Source: Xylogone sp. PMI_703
Taxonomy: Eukaryota; Ascomycota; Leotiomycetes
Assembly: GCA_021399445.1 (NCBI GenBank)
Contig: JAJTUQ010000006.1
Location: forward strand, 992,001-1,056,000
DNA length: 64,000 bases
Direction: 5' to 3'
The position numbers and the translations under genes were made by a program. Below are positions 48,224 to 60,910 of this stretch, in pieces (the stretch's first letter is position 1; the number at the start of each line of letters is the position of its first letter). The notes beneath the pieces were generated by a model that ran no database searches, was not told the origin of the DNA, and saw only the letters and a list, made by a program, of their open reading frames with translations.

Positions 48224-49090
48224 GATCTTCCCGGCGCCCTAAACAGTAGGAATACAGAAATGTCGCGGCCTGATGTCGCTCGTTCTTTCCAAGGCTTGCA
48301 GCGCGGTCTGCGATGGGTATGAAGTCCCCCGGTTTAAACGTTCAGAGGCGCAACCCTTCCTTCCTGATAACGCTAAATGGTAGCGGGTCTCCACTTCTAT
48401 CCTATACAATTCTGATTCAAAATCTCATATACATAAGTCACTCAGTCGTCAAGTGACAATATTAAGGGTGTCGAAGCGATTGAGACGCGGTCGCGATTAT
48501 TAGCCGTTTTGAACAGAAGGACGTGCCAAAAAGTCCTTCCAATTCTTTATTAATACAAGTAGTATAAAGTACAGGGAAATAAAAGCTGTCACTTATTAAT
48601 TTGAGCGTGCAATGGCACCTGTTGTTGTTCGCGATGGATATGGCTCTCAGAATAGACTGTACCTGTCGCAAATAGAGTGGTTCTTCCGCGACGAAATTGC
48701 AGGGGATTGTCGTCACGTGATTAACACACCTCTACAACACCTAAGAAAAGCTAGAGATACACTGTGATAAGCAGTACCTAGAATCCCATGTAGTAATTGT
48801 AATCCAGATCGATAAAGGAGACTGTGGTAAGCCAGTTATGCATAAGAAGACGGATTCAATAAGGTATCAGCCCAAAAAGCGTTATCAGATTTCGTCAAAC
48901 TTGAAATGGGGAAAGATTAGAGTGAAGTAGTTATTTTCCGTGAACCCGTTAAACCTATAGTATTTTATAGTGATGCGACTTCATAATCAAGTCTCTGATA
49001 TACAGTTGGTCATACATATCCTTCTCCGGAACCCCTCGTATCTCATATTATGCTATCCGGTGCAACCGAAACCAAAAAATGCTTTCTTTA
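48224..49090. other. Intergenic region, nothing recognised
   Basis: Promoter of the nuclear protein gene on the left and 3' flank of the ISD11 gene on the right. An 84-codon minus-strand frame near 48462-48716 has no family signal. Confidence 0.5.
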
Positions 49091-49813
49091 TCATAGTTTT
49101 CTCAATCCCAACTGTCAAAGTTAGTGATAGTATTCGAGCAATGGCATAGTATGATGAGACCTACCCCGTGTCTTTTTGCCGCACAATATCCCCACTACCT
49201 GGACTGGTTTGTTTACCCTGGCATTCCAATTGAGTATTCATTATTCGTAATATCTTCACAATTGACTTACCGTCTTCCCTCCTTCAACGACCAGACTGTC
49301 CAACTGATAGAATTGGCTTATTACAGTCTGTCTCTGTTGGCAAATGAATAGTCAGCCACGTGCCTCCCAAGTTGGTTTCCAGATCCGGAGTCCAAATGTC
49401 TTGCCAATAGCGTAGTTATTGCTAAAGAACTTAGGGAGAAAAATTCTCACCTTCATTGATTGCAGCTCCTTATATCCTTTCTGCAATAGCTCCTGTATCC
49501 TCCGTTCATCTTTAACATGTTGATTTTCTCTAAAGGCGTCCCTGGTCCGTCGTTTTGCATATTCCCGAAAATTGTAGGAAGCAAATTGTCCACCTTGTTT
49601 CAGCAGCTGCCGATACTGCAAGAATTCTTGTCAGCGCAGCTCTAATAGCTCTCCTAGATCTAGTAAAACGGAAAATACAGAACCCTACGACATGATAGAG
49701 AATTCGCCTCCGGGGAAGAGCGAATATGCGAGATAAAGTAGATAACTGTCACTTACCAACGATCTAGCCTGCTGTGCGGTCTCATTCTTCGCTCCTGCAA
49801 CTACGGACATCAT
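49091..49813 (-). CDS. isd11: ISD11 / LYRM4, iron-sulfur cluster assembly factor
   Basis: Small mitochondrial LYR protein that binds and stabilises the cysteine desulfurase Nfs1. Exons 49813-49757, 49615-49451, 49333-49271 and 49111-49091 give 101 residues. If the last donor (GTAAGT at 49270) is not used, a stop at 49256 gives 99. Conserved text after splicing: [49 protein letters not shown] and [10 protein letters not shown]. The LYR tripeptide is created across the first splice junction: L ends exon 1, YR begins exon 2. Introns of 117-159 bases are long compared with the coding exons. Two adjacent ATG codons open the frame. Confidence 0.92.
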
Positions 49814-50918
49814 GAACGAAGCGCCTACTACGTCGAGACTCTGCCTGAAAGCTACGTCGAGGTCCCTCAAAATATAATGGCTCGGGAATAGCCATTCTCG
49901 ATTAGCTCCGGGTGCGGTCCCACTAAAATCCGAAAGATCTCCGCGCCCAGGATCAGATAAGATCAGGGGAGTATGACGTTTTCGAGCTGGGCGGTCTTGA
50001 GCAGCCTCTAAGATCTAAGATACGGCGCCTCTCCTCAAGGTTACAGAAGTGCAGCCTTCTGCAGACGGCTGCGCCTCTTCCTCTCAGCCTTTTACTTTGT
50101 GGTAGAATGCATCGACTACTCAGTATATCAAAACCTACATGTTTCCAGGGAACCGCCGAAACCGTTCCGGGATTTGCTTTTTCCCTCTAACCCCTCCGTC
50201 TCAAGGCTATCATATCGGCCAGAAACCGGAGCAGATTACTTAACCAGTCTGCTATTTCATTCGTAGCTTTCTATCTCAGCCTGGTCTGGCGGGGCAAGGC
50301 TGGACTACGGTTGACTGGATATACGCTGGATCTGATAATATCGATTCTTACCACGTTGACATATGCATTAATATACCCAGTCATGAGACCATCTCTACTT
50401 TATATAGATCATGAATAGATGTTATATTAACATGGGTCAAGTCGTACACCTGTTATCCTGTGCAAAGATGCAGCTGAAGTCGTGTTATAAACCTTTCTTC
50501 GCAACAAGTAAGTTCGGAAAATCTCTTGCAACTCAGAAAAGAATATAATCGGAGTCGCCATGTGCAAGCAAGGCTGAACCTGATACCTGAAGCTTATGAC
50601 CAGTCAATTGCTCTGCATCTTGACACATAATATTACCGTCAATTCAGATCTAATAGTTTTCTAATAAGCCCAGCGTACATCCAGTCAGCCGTAGAAATGC
50701 CCCTGGGAGAGACAGCTAGTGGGACCGCAGCCTGAGCACGTCATCCAGAATTTGCCGATACCTGGTTCGTGCTTCCCGGGGAGGCGACCATAGAAGTCCT
50801 TCGCAGTTAAATTTTGGGCTCCTCCACATTTCTTCCTCAATTTCTTTTATTGTGATTCCTTGGTAGACTCTTTGAATTCACTATTGTAGTAACCTTTAAG
50901 TCACTAAAATTTTCAAGT
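49814..50918. other. Divergent intergenic region of ISD11 and ATP sulfurylase
   Basis: About 1.1 kb with no supportable gene. It holds the promoters of both sulfur-related genes. No clear repeat or motif was identified by eye. Confidence 0.5.
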
Positions 50919-52937
<2,019 letters not shown>

Positions 52938-53678
52938 AAAGCGCGAGCTTTGGTTTTGGCGTTGTCTTTCGGGAAAGCTTAGATCTAGAAAGTTCATATA
53001 CATATTTTAGGGATTGATACAAACTTTTGGATGAAGCTATTACAGATGATCAAAGTATCCAGGTACCTAAGCGAGCGTGATTTGTTTGTGCCAATCACAT
53101 GGTCTACAGAGCTCTAGACTGTAGCTGTCGTCATCCACCTACGTGGTATCACTGAAGGCATTTTGAGCGCACTCCGAGTGAAATAACTTATTTGGAAAAA
53201 GCAATTGAAGAATATAGTATTCCTAATCCGGCTTAAGCCGCACATGTAGAAATGTTTAGTTGTTCGAAGCTGAATCAGAGACCGTCCTACTATTGGATGG
53301 CTAACCCGTATTGAAAAAGGAGTGCAGCTTCAGCTACAGTCGTACGGTGCCTTGGGGGGCACTGCTTTAGCCGAGCGGGCATGGAGAATATCTGGCTTCA
53401 ATGATTATCCCCTTTTACGAGGCGCCAACCCAAATTTCTCCAACCTCACCGGATTGGACTTTTCAATTTGGTGCGACGAATTTTAATTCCTTTCGTCGTT
53501 CGATGCAGTTCTATTAAACCCTCTTCTTCTTTCTTCTCGACTTTCTTTAATTGCTGCGAATTGCTGTCCGCGGATTATTTAGATTCAGGAGGGAAGAGAC
53601 CCCATTGAGGTCGCTATTGGATTGGAGCTCCGGTAGCTGCTTTTTCTCTCGAATTCTCCATTTCTTCACCACATTAAC
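52938..53678. other. Intergenic region, nothing recognised
   Basis: 3' flank of ATP sulfurylase and the pyrimidine-rich promoter/leader of the mannosyltransferase gene (CTTCTTCTTTCTTCTCG near 53523-53540). No gene. Confidence 0.5.
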
Positions 53679-56600
53679 ATGGCCAAATCCAACAAGACGG
53701 GGCACCTGAACCCCGAAAAGTCACCTGGACGGGCAAAATCCAGGTCGCCTTCTCCTTCATCGAGGAAAAAGGTTGCCGCGAACAAGAAAGTAAAGGACTA
53801 TACGTCCGAGGGCGTATCTGATCACGATGTGTTCCTTCTCCCAGCAACTGACTACTCTGCCATGATCTTGGTCACCGTTATCGGTGCATTTGTTCGATTG
53901 TTCAGAATCTATCAACCTAGCAGCGTGGTATTCGATGAAGTCCAGTACGTTTCTGCTTTCGAGCTTGATTGCTCTACGTTGGGCTAGGCTAACTACTGGT
54001 TACACACAGCTTTGGAGGATTCGCATCAAAATATATCAAGGGTAGATTCTTCATGGATGTCCATCCACCGCTGGCAAAACTGCTGATCACACTTGCTGGT
54101 TGGCTTGCGGGGTTCAATGGGGATTTTGATTTCAAGGAGATTGGGAAAGATTATATTGAGCCTGGTGTACCTTATGTTGCTATGAGAATGCTCCCAGCCA
54201 TCTGCGGCATTCTGCTTGTTCCTACGGTATTTTTGACCTTGAAATCCGTTGGTTGCAGGACATCTACTGCCACTTTAGGCGCAGGTCTTGTCATTTTTGG
54301 TATGGATATGGCCAACTGACAAAATGTTAGGAGTTGAATTGCTGACGTCTTTTATAGAGAATGGTCTTCTTACGCAATCCAGGCTTATCCTTTTGGATTC
54401 CCCTCTTATTTTAATGACTGCTTTTACTGCATTTGCGTTTTTGTCATTCACAAATCAACATGAACAAGGACCATCAAAAGCATTCCAACCAGCTTGGTGG
54501 TTTTGGCTTGCAATGACTGGAGTTGGCTTGGGATTGACCGTTAGCATTAAATGGGTTGGTCTCTTTACCATTGCCTGGGTTGGAAGCTTGACTGTGCTTC
54601 AACTCTGGATTTTGCTTGGGGATTATAAAAATGTCACCGTGGTAAGTTGCTTCGGTACTCTTTTTACTAGTCAAAGCTAATCATACTTGCAGCGACTCTG
54701 GTTCAAGCATTTCACTGCACGATTGTTCTGTCTCATTGTTATTCCAACGACGATTTACCTTGCTATGTTTCAGATCCACTTCCTCTGCCTCGTCAACCCT
54801 GGAGATGGAGATGGATTCATGAGTTCCGAATTCCAAGCTACACTCAACTCGAAGGGCATGCACGATGTTCCAGTAGATGTGGCCTACGGTAGCAGAGTCA
54901 GCATCAAGCACCACAACACGCAAGGAGGATATTTGCACTCTCATAATCTCATGTATCCTACTGGTAGCAAGCAGCAACAGATCACACTCTATCCCCACAA
55001 AGATGAGAACAACATATGGATTGTCGAGAACCAAACACAACCACTAGATATTAATGGAAACCCGATTAATGGCTCTCACGCATGGGACAACCTTACTCCA
55101 CCCAGGTTCATCAAGGACGGTGACACTATCAAGCTTTTCCACATTCCCACGAGTCGACGACTACATTCCCACGATGTACGACCACCTGTTACAGAGGCCG
55201 AGTGGCAGAATGAAGTATCTGCGTACGGTTACGAAGGTTTTGAAGGCGATGCTAATGACTACTTCCGTGTTGAAATTGTGAAAAAGATGTCCGATGGCGA
55301 AGAGGCGAAGACCCGACTTCGAACGATTCAAACTAAATTCAAGCTCGTTCACGTCATGACGGGTTGCGTATTGTTTTCACACAAGGTCAAGCTTCCAGAC
55401 TGGGCCTCAGAACAGCAAGAAGTTACCTGCGCCAAGGGCGGAACTCTCCCAAACAGTGTCTGGTTCATTGAATACAACGAGCACCCTCAGCTCGGCGAAA
55501 ACGCAGAAAAGGTCAACTACAGAAACCCTGGCTTCTTTGGTAAGTTCTGGGAGCTCCAGAAGGTTATGTGGACGACAAACGCTGGACTCGTTGAGTCTCA
55601 CGCTTGGGATTCTCGTCCCGAATCGTGGCCCATTCTCCGTCGCGGTATCAACTTCTGGGGCAAAGACCATCGCCAGATTTACCTCATTGGAAACCCGATC
55701 ATCTGGTGGAGCTCTTCACTAGCAATTGTAGTTTTTGTCCTGTTCAAGGGTATTGCCGTTCTTCGATGGCAGCGAGGCTTCAAGGATTACAACAATACTA
55801 CTTTCAAGCGCTTCGATTACGAAATTGGTACTACACTCCTCGGTTGGGCATTCCACTTCTTCCCATTCTTCTTGATGAAACGTCAGTTGTTCCTCCACCA
55901 CTACTTCCCAGCTCTTGTATTTGCAATTCTCGGACTATGCCAAACCTACGACTACTTGACAGCACGCATTCCTGGTATCGGCCTCCGGGAGAATCCCGTC
56001 ATCAGCAAGGTCGGTGCTGTTGCCTTCCTCCTGATCAGTGGAGTCGTCTTTGGCTTGTATTCACCACTTGCATACGGCAATGCCTGGACCCAGCAGGAAT
56101 GTAATCGTGTCAAGCTCTTCGACAGCTGGGACTGGGATTGCAATACTTTCTTCACCGAGGTAAACACAACCCAAATTCCGGCATGGACTCCTCCTAATCG
56201 TAGGAGAGGGCCTTGATTGGAGTGATTTGATACTGATTGTCCCTTTCTTTGCCTTAGTACTCTCAATACTCCGATTACTCGTCCAGTTTAGCAGCGGATG
56301 CAGCCGCCGCAAAGGCAACAACACCAGCAGCAGCGCCAGCACCCGTACCTGTTCAAGCGGCCATTCAACCCAAACCGATTATCCAAGAGCAGCCCCAAGT
56401 GGAAGCGCAGAAGCCTATTCAAGAGGAACCCCAAGCCGTTTCGGATGCACCCAAATTTGTGCCATCGGTGGCAGTTGGCCCAGGCACTAGCATCGTCTCC
56501 AAGGAGGAACGAGTCGAGTACAGAGATCAGGACGGCAACCTACTCAGCCCCGAGCAAGTAAAGGCGCTTGAAGGGAAGGTCAGCTTCAAGACACGCTATG

Positions 56601-56860
56601 AGACGCGAACCCGACTGGTAGATGCCAACGGCAATGAAATCCAGGAGATTGTCGATGGAGGTGAAGCACCTGTTGCGCCTCCTCATCCTGACACGGACGG
56701 CGCCAACCCAGAGACGGTAGGACAGGAGGAGCCGGAATCCAAGGAGAGTCCGAATGAACAGCCACAGGTAGCGACGGATGAGAGCAAGGAGGAGAAGATT
56801 GAGAAGTCAGAGGCAGAGGCCAAACCAGCGAGTGAGGCCAACGAGGCAACAGCTTCCTAG
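53679..56860 (+). CDS. pmt1: Protein O-mannosyltransferase, PMT1 subfamily
   Basis: ER multi-spanning enzyme that transfers mannose from dolichyl-phosphate mannose to Ser/Thr of secretory proteins. Exons 53679-53944, 54010-54299, 54358-54641, 54693-56159 and 56258-56860 give 969 residues. Signatures: VVFDEVHFGGFASKYIKGRFF with the catalytic DE pair, MDVHPPLAKLL, LLDSPLI, SIKWVGLFT, and luminal MIR repeats beginning GSRVSIKHHNTQGGYLHSH, then QQITLYPHKDENN. Many hydrophobic spans lie on both sides of the MIR region. The TLYPHxDxNN wording and the C-terminal DGNLLSPEQVKALEG match PMT1 rather than PMT2 proteins. An extended Glu/Pro-rich cytosolic tail (about 200 residues) is encoded by the last exon; unspliced it would stop 19 residues into the last intron. 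Confidence 0.95.
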
Positions 56861-59800
56861 GTACAGACCTTAAATACCCCCAAACATTTTCTCTCCTCTC
56901 TAGCTGCCAACGCTCGTGTGGCATAATTTCCCTTTCCCGATTACATTGTTTTTGTGTGTTGCCCTCCCTTTGCAGGCCGTTTCCTTTGTCGTTATGAAAA
57001 AGAGGGTGGGATTTGTACAAGCTAGATGGAGGAATGTATGAAGCGTGGTTGGAGATGGCGAAAAGGAGAGGGATCAACTCTTATTGTAGAGAAAGTAATA
57101 TATAGTGTGTGATGTACTTGTACTTGTACGCAGTGGATGATTTGATATGTGTGATATCAGTCATGTCAGTTTCAATGAAACCTCCGTTGTAATATTTTTA
57201 GGTAGCGTGTGTGTATAAGAGAAATAGAGAGAAAGTCGCGGTTCGGTTAGAAAGAAGCCTGTACCCGCGGGGAGACTCGAGTTGAAGGCCCTCTGTGGCT
57301 GGTGGCTCGGCTTTAGATCCCTTAATAATAAACACTAGAGCATGCGTGTGGACGGAGTATGGAAGATTGGCCAAGATAGGATAAGAGCAGATAATTGGGA
57401 TGCTGGTTATATGGAGTGCATAGTGGATATTCGTAGCTGAAGTGGTCCTGGGCTAGAAGAGAGTAGAGAGCGCGAATGTTACCCGTTGAATGGCACTCAC
57501 CGTAGTCTCTGTGTGAGTATTCTTTGGTACTAATGGAACTATTAGTAACTGATCTTTCCTTGGGAGGGAATATTTGATAGATAGCTTCTCCACCATGTCT
57601 TCTTACTATTCATTGCTCCCTTGATACAGCAAGAGAGATATGGACGAGATGGATGAAATGCATGTCTGTTGGTGGCTGAACTACAGTTGCAGCACAGTTG
57701 CAGTACTACACAGCTGCTGCAGAGACCAGGCCAGGGCATGGGGGAGTACTCCGTAAATTATCTGATATTTAGACGACGCAAGGAGTGCCCATTCTGTACT
57801 GTGCTTGACTTGAGCTCTTCCTGCTGTACGGAGCCCGAAGCGGTAATTCCATCATGGAGGAAGATATTGACGATGGAAGGAGGGGTTGCGGTTACGGTGG
57901 TGGGGGTTTTGGTAGTACTGTTGCCGTACTTGTGATGTCGCAGTACTCCGTATATTCGTAGCGAATTGGTACTCTCCCGCCGTCTGTAGTGCCGGAGTAC
58001 CGCGGTAGTACCTGTACATACGTGCAATCCCTACGATATCACATCCACCCCGTTAGATTAAGTTGCATCTTTGTATTACCCGTACCAGTAGTACTGCACA
58101 GTACATTCACTGTACCCATCGACTCCAAGTACGGAAAGTTGCAGCAGCATAGCGCCGGTGCCCCTGTTAATGCTGCTGCTGTTGTGGTAGCACAGAGCAG
58201 TACAATAAAGTCCTTGGGCGCTTGGAGCTACTGTGCTGCGACCCTTCCTTTCTGCTGTGCGACGACGGGGGGAAGATACCACGCTCCATCGGGGATTGCT
58301 GGAGCTGGAGGAAGGAGGAACAGAGAGCAAGAGTAGGAGAGTGAGAGAGGAGAGCCGGAGGAGCTGGAGGAGGGGTAACTGGTGAAGTGGATTTGGGCGC
58401 TTACAGCGGGAATCTCGAATCTCGAGGCTTTTGGCCCAGGACCGTCACATCGACTGTGGATGTGGATATGGATGGAGGAATGGATATAGGATGTAAGGGA
58501 TTGTACCGGGGAGCAACCGGTACATTACATGTCAGGTTCAAGTATCCTATCGCAATAAGTTGTATGCGAGGTACTTTACCTAGCATCCGGCTCCAGCTCC
58601 CAGGCTCCTTGCCCGTCAAGTCGCTGGCCCTTGTTCCCATGTACTCGCACCGGAGTTGAGTGGTACAGTACTGGACTCCGCAAGTTAGTGTATGTTTTTT
58701 CGATATGACGGGATGAGACTCTTGGTAACTTTTATCCATGTAACTGGCTGTGTACAGTACAGTACTCGCTTGTTCCATCGACTGGGTCCTTCTTGTGCGG
58801 AGTAATAATTATGGACTCTCTTCTCTCTCCCGTCGCGGGCGTCTGTCTATTCCGCCTTGTTGTATGCAATGCACTGGAACGGCTCGTCTGCCTCATCAAT
58901 TGTCTCCTCCTTGCTGGCTTGCTGGTCTTGTATCCCGAGTACCGTACTAACGATTAATAAATGGGGAAAGAGAGGCGCTCTCCAGCCATACACAGTCCAT
59001 CCCAACACGGCGGTACACCCGAAGGAGCAGCAGCATTTGTTCCCTCGTCTCGTCTGGATCCCTTCCATGTCTCTTGTGGCTCTGTGCTGTCTGCATGCTT
59101 CATCCCTCATCCCTCGTCTCTTCAACCTCTGTGCCTCTCTCTCTCAATCTCGACCCCTCGCCCCTGTCACCAAATCGACAACTCCCCAAAATAGCATGTA
59201 ATCGATTGAACCACTCTCGAGTACTGCTATAGAAGCCCGCAGCAGATAGAAAGAGCCGTCCACATCGATATCCACATCCACATCCCACATCCACTCTCGT
59301 TCTGGTGCTGGTACAGTACTTGTCACAAGTACACCCTTAACCCTTGCCTCCCCCATGGTCTCTCTGTACTCTATACTGTACTACATAGGGTACAGTAGTA
59401 TAGTACCGTAGTACAAAGTACACACGATCCTACCGTACGCTTCCACCGCAGGGATGAGGGGTGCCACCACCCCCTCGTAACCCAGGACGTCCCCGACGGC
59501 TACCTGCTTGCTTGCCCTGCTCTCTGGGCCTGGGCCAGATCTCTCTCTATTCCGATGAGGGAAACGAGGGAACGAAGGAACGAGGGATATTACACGCAAA
59601 AAGTTTTGTTGCACGTCGTAGAGGTGATGACTTGCATTAGGACGGGGTCATGTGATTGTGCTCTTGTCCTCTCTTTTCTCTCTTTGTCATGGTCTCGAGT
59701 GTGTTGTGCTTCTTGGTGGTGAGATGCAGCTCGGTATCGTTATTGCTCTGTTCTTGTGGCGGGCCGTGGCAGATGCGGCCGGGAAAGAAGGTGAGCTGAA

Positions 59801-60910
59801 AGAGATGGTTGTGATTCTTTCATTCACTTCTCTTCTTTTCTCTCATGCTCTTCTTCTTCTATCTGTAGATTATCCATCGATTGCATCTGTATTGTGTGAT
59901 TGCGTGATGAGGTAATATGTAGGTTGATGTCTCGTGCTGTATGTGACGGTATGAAGCTACTACGGTAGCACGGTATCCATTCTGCTATCTCTAGAGTACC
60001 ACACCAGGCAAGATGCAACCACCCCTCTCCCCTCATGGTCCAGGCCTTGCGGTGCCTGAGGCGGGGTTGCTTCTCACTTGCTAGTGCATCTTTTTTGTTG
60101 CACGTCAGAGCTACGGGTGCACAGGGCATCTTTTGGTTTTGGCTCGAGGGGAGGCCTCAAGGGAATCTGGTTGGCATTACTAATACTCAGTGCTTCTTCC
60201 CCGTCTCCGTCTCTTCTCTCAATATCTCTCACACATAACTCTCTCCTTTCTCGGTTGCATTATCACCTTGGTCAACTTTTGTTATATCATTCCTCGATAT
60301 ATCTCTTCATATAGACACACCATGTTGAGAAGATCCACCGATATAAATGAAAAGGAAGAAGAAGCAGAGTTCAAATAACAATCTCTTCGAATTGTATTAG
60401 ATCATGACATTTGCTAGATGCTGCCAACTACTACCCCCCCAGAGTCCATAAGAATCCTCGTTTCCATAGAAGAATAAAAGAAACGGAGAATAATTCCTTC
60501 CTTCCTTCTCTGCATTGCTGCCATCCATCCATAAAAATGCTTCTTGGGGAATTAAGATAAACGAAAAAAATATACTAGAAACCAACGAACATTGCTTTTT
60601 TTGTCTTTTTTGGGCCCCTTCTTCCACCTGCTACAGTAACATATGCCCTGTGACACCTCTTAAATGCTATCATCCATAGAAATTTTGTGCCCAAATTCAT
60701 GCCCAAAGTAAAACTGCCACCGTACTGTCAGAAGTGACCTTTGCGGTCTGATGCATTAAAAATTTCAATCGGTCATCCATCCTAGCGTCGTTGCTCATAT
60801 CTCGTTCCCGGAATCCCCTAGCAATCTTGGTATCCTTTTTTTAAAGGGTGGGGATTTTTAACACGTTAAAGCTAAATTTTCACTATCATTCATCTCATCG
60901 TAAGGTATAT
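56861..60910. other. Four-kilobase intergenic region rich in GTAC and CGGAGTA words
   Basis: No supportable gene, although many frames of 60-125 codons are open on both strands. From about 57340 to 59430 the palindrome GTAC and the words TACTCCG/CGGAGTA recur far more often than in neighbouring genes, with a very dense patch at 59367-59420. Short A/T-rich and CT-rich tracts separate them. The left end holds the mannosyltransferase 3' flank. The right end is the 3' flank of the low-complexity protein gene. Confidence 0.6.
57944..57952 (-). repeat. TACGGAGTA word copy, one of several in window
   Basis: The 9-mer TACGGAGTA (or its complement TACTCCGTA) occurs at 3958, 43145, 43514, 57747 and 57944, and partial CGGAGTA copies at 57353, 57993 and 58798. 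All are intergenic. This is a listing of one representative copy; biological role unknown. Confidence 0.5.

Noticed and set aside
56160..56257. Reading straight through the last mannosyltransferase intron to an early stop at about 56216
   Set aside because: The spliced product continues into a PMT1-type C-terminal tail with DGNLLSPEQVKAL, so splicing is preferred.
57500..60360. Numerous 60-125 codon open frames on both strands between the mannosyltransferase and the low-complexity gene
   Set aside because: Open frames overlap on both strands, lack domains and reflect low stop density in GTAC/CT-rich sequence.
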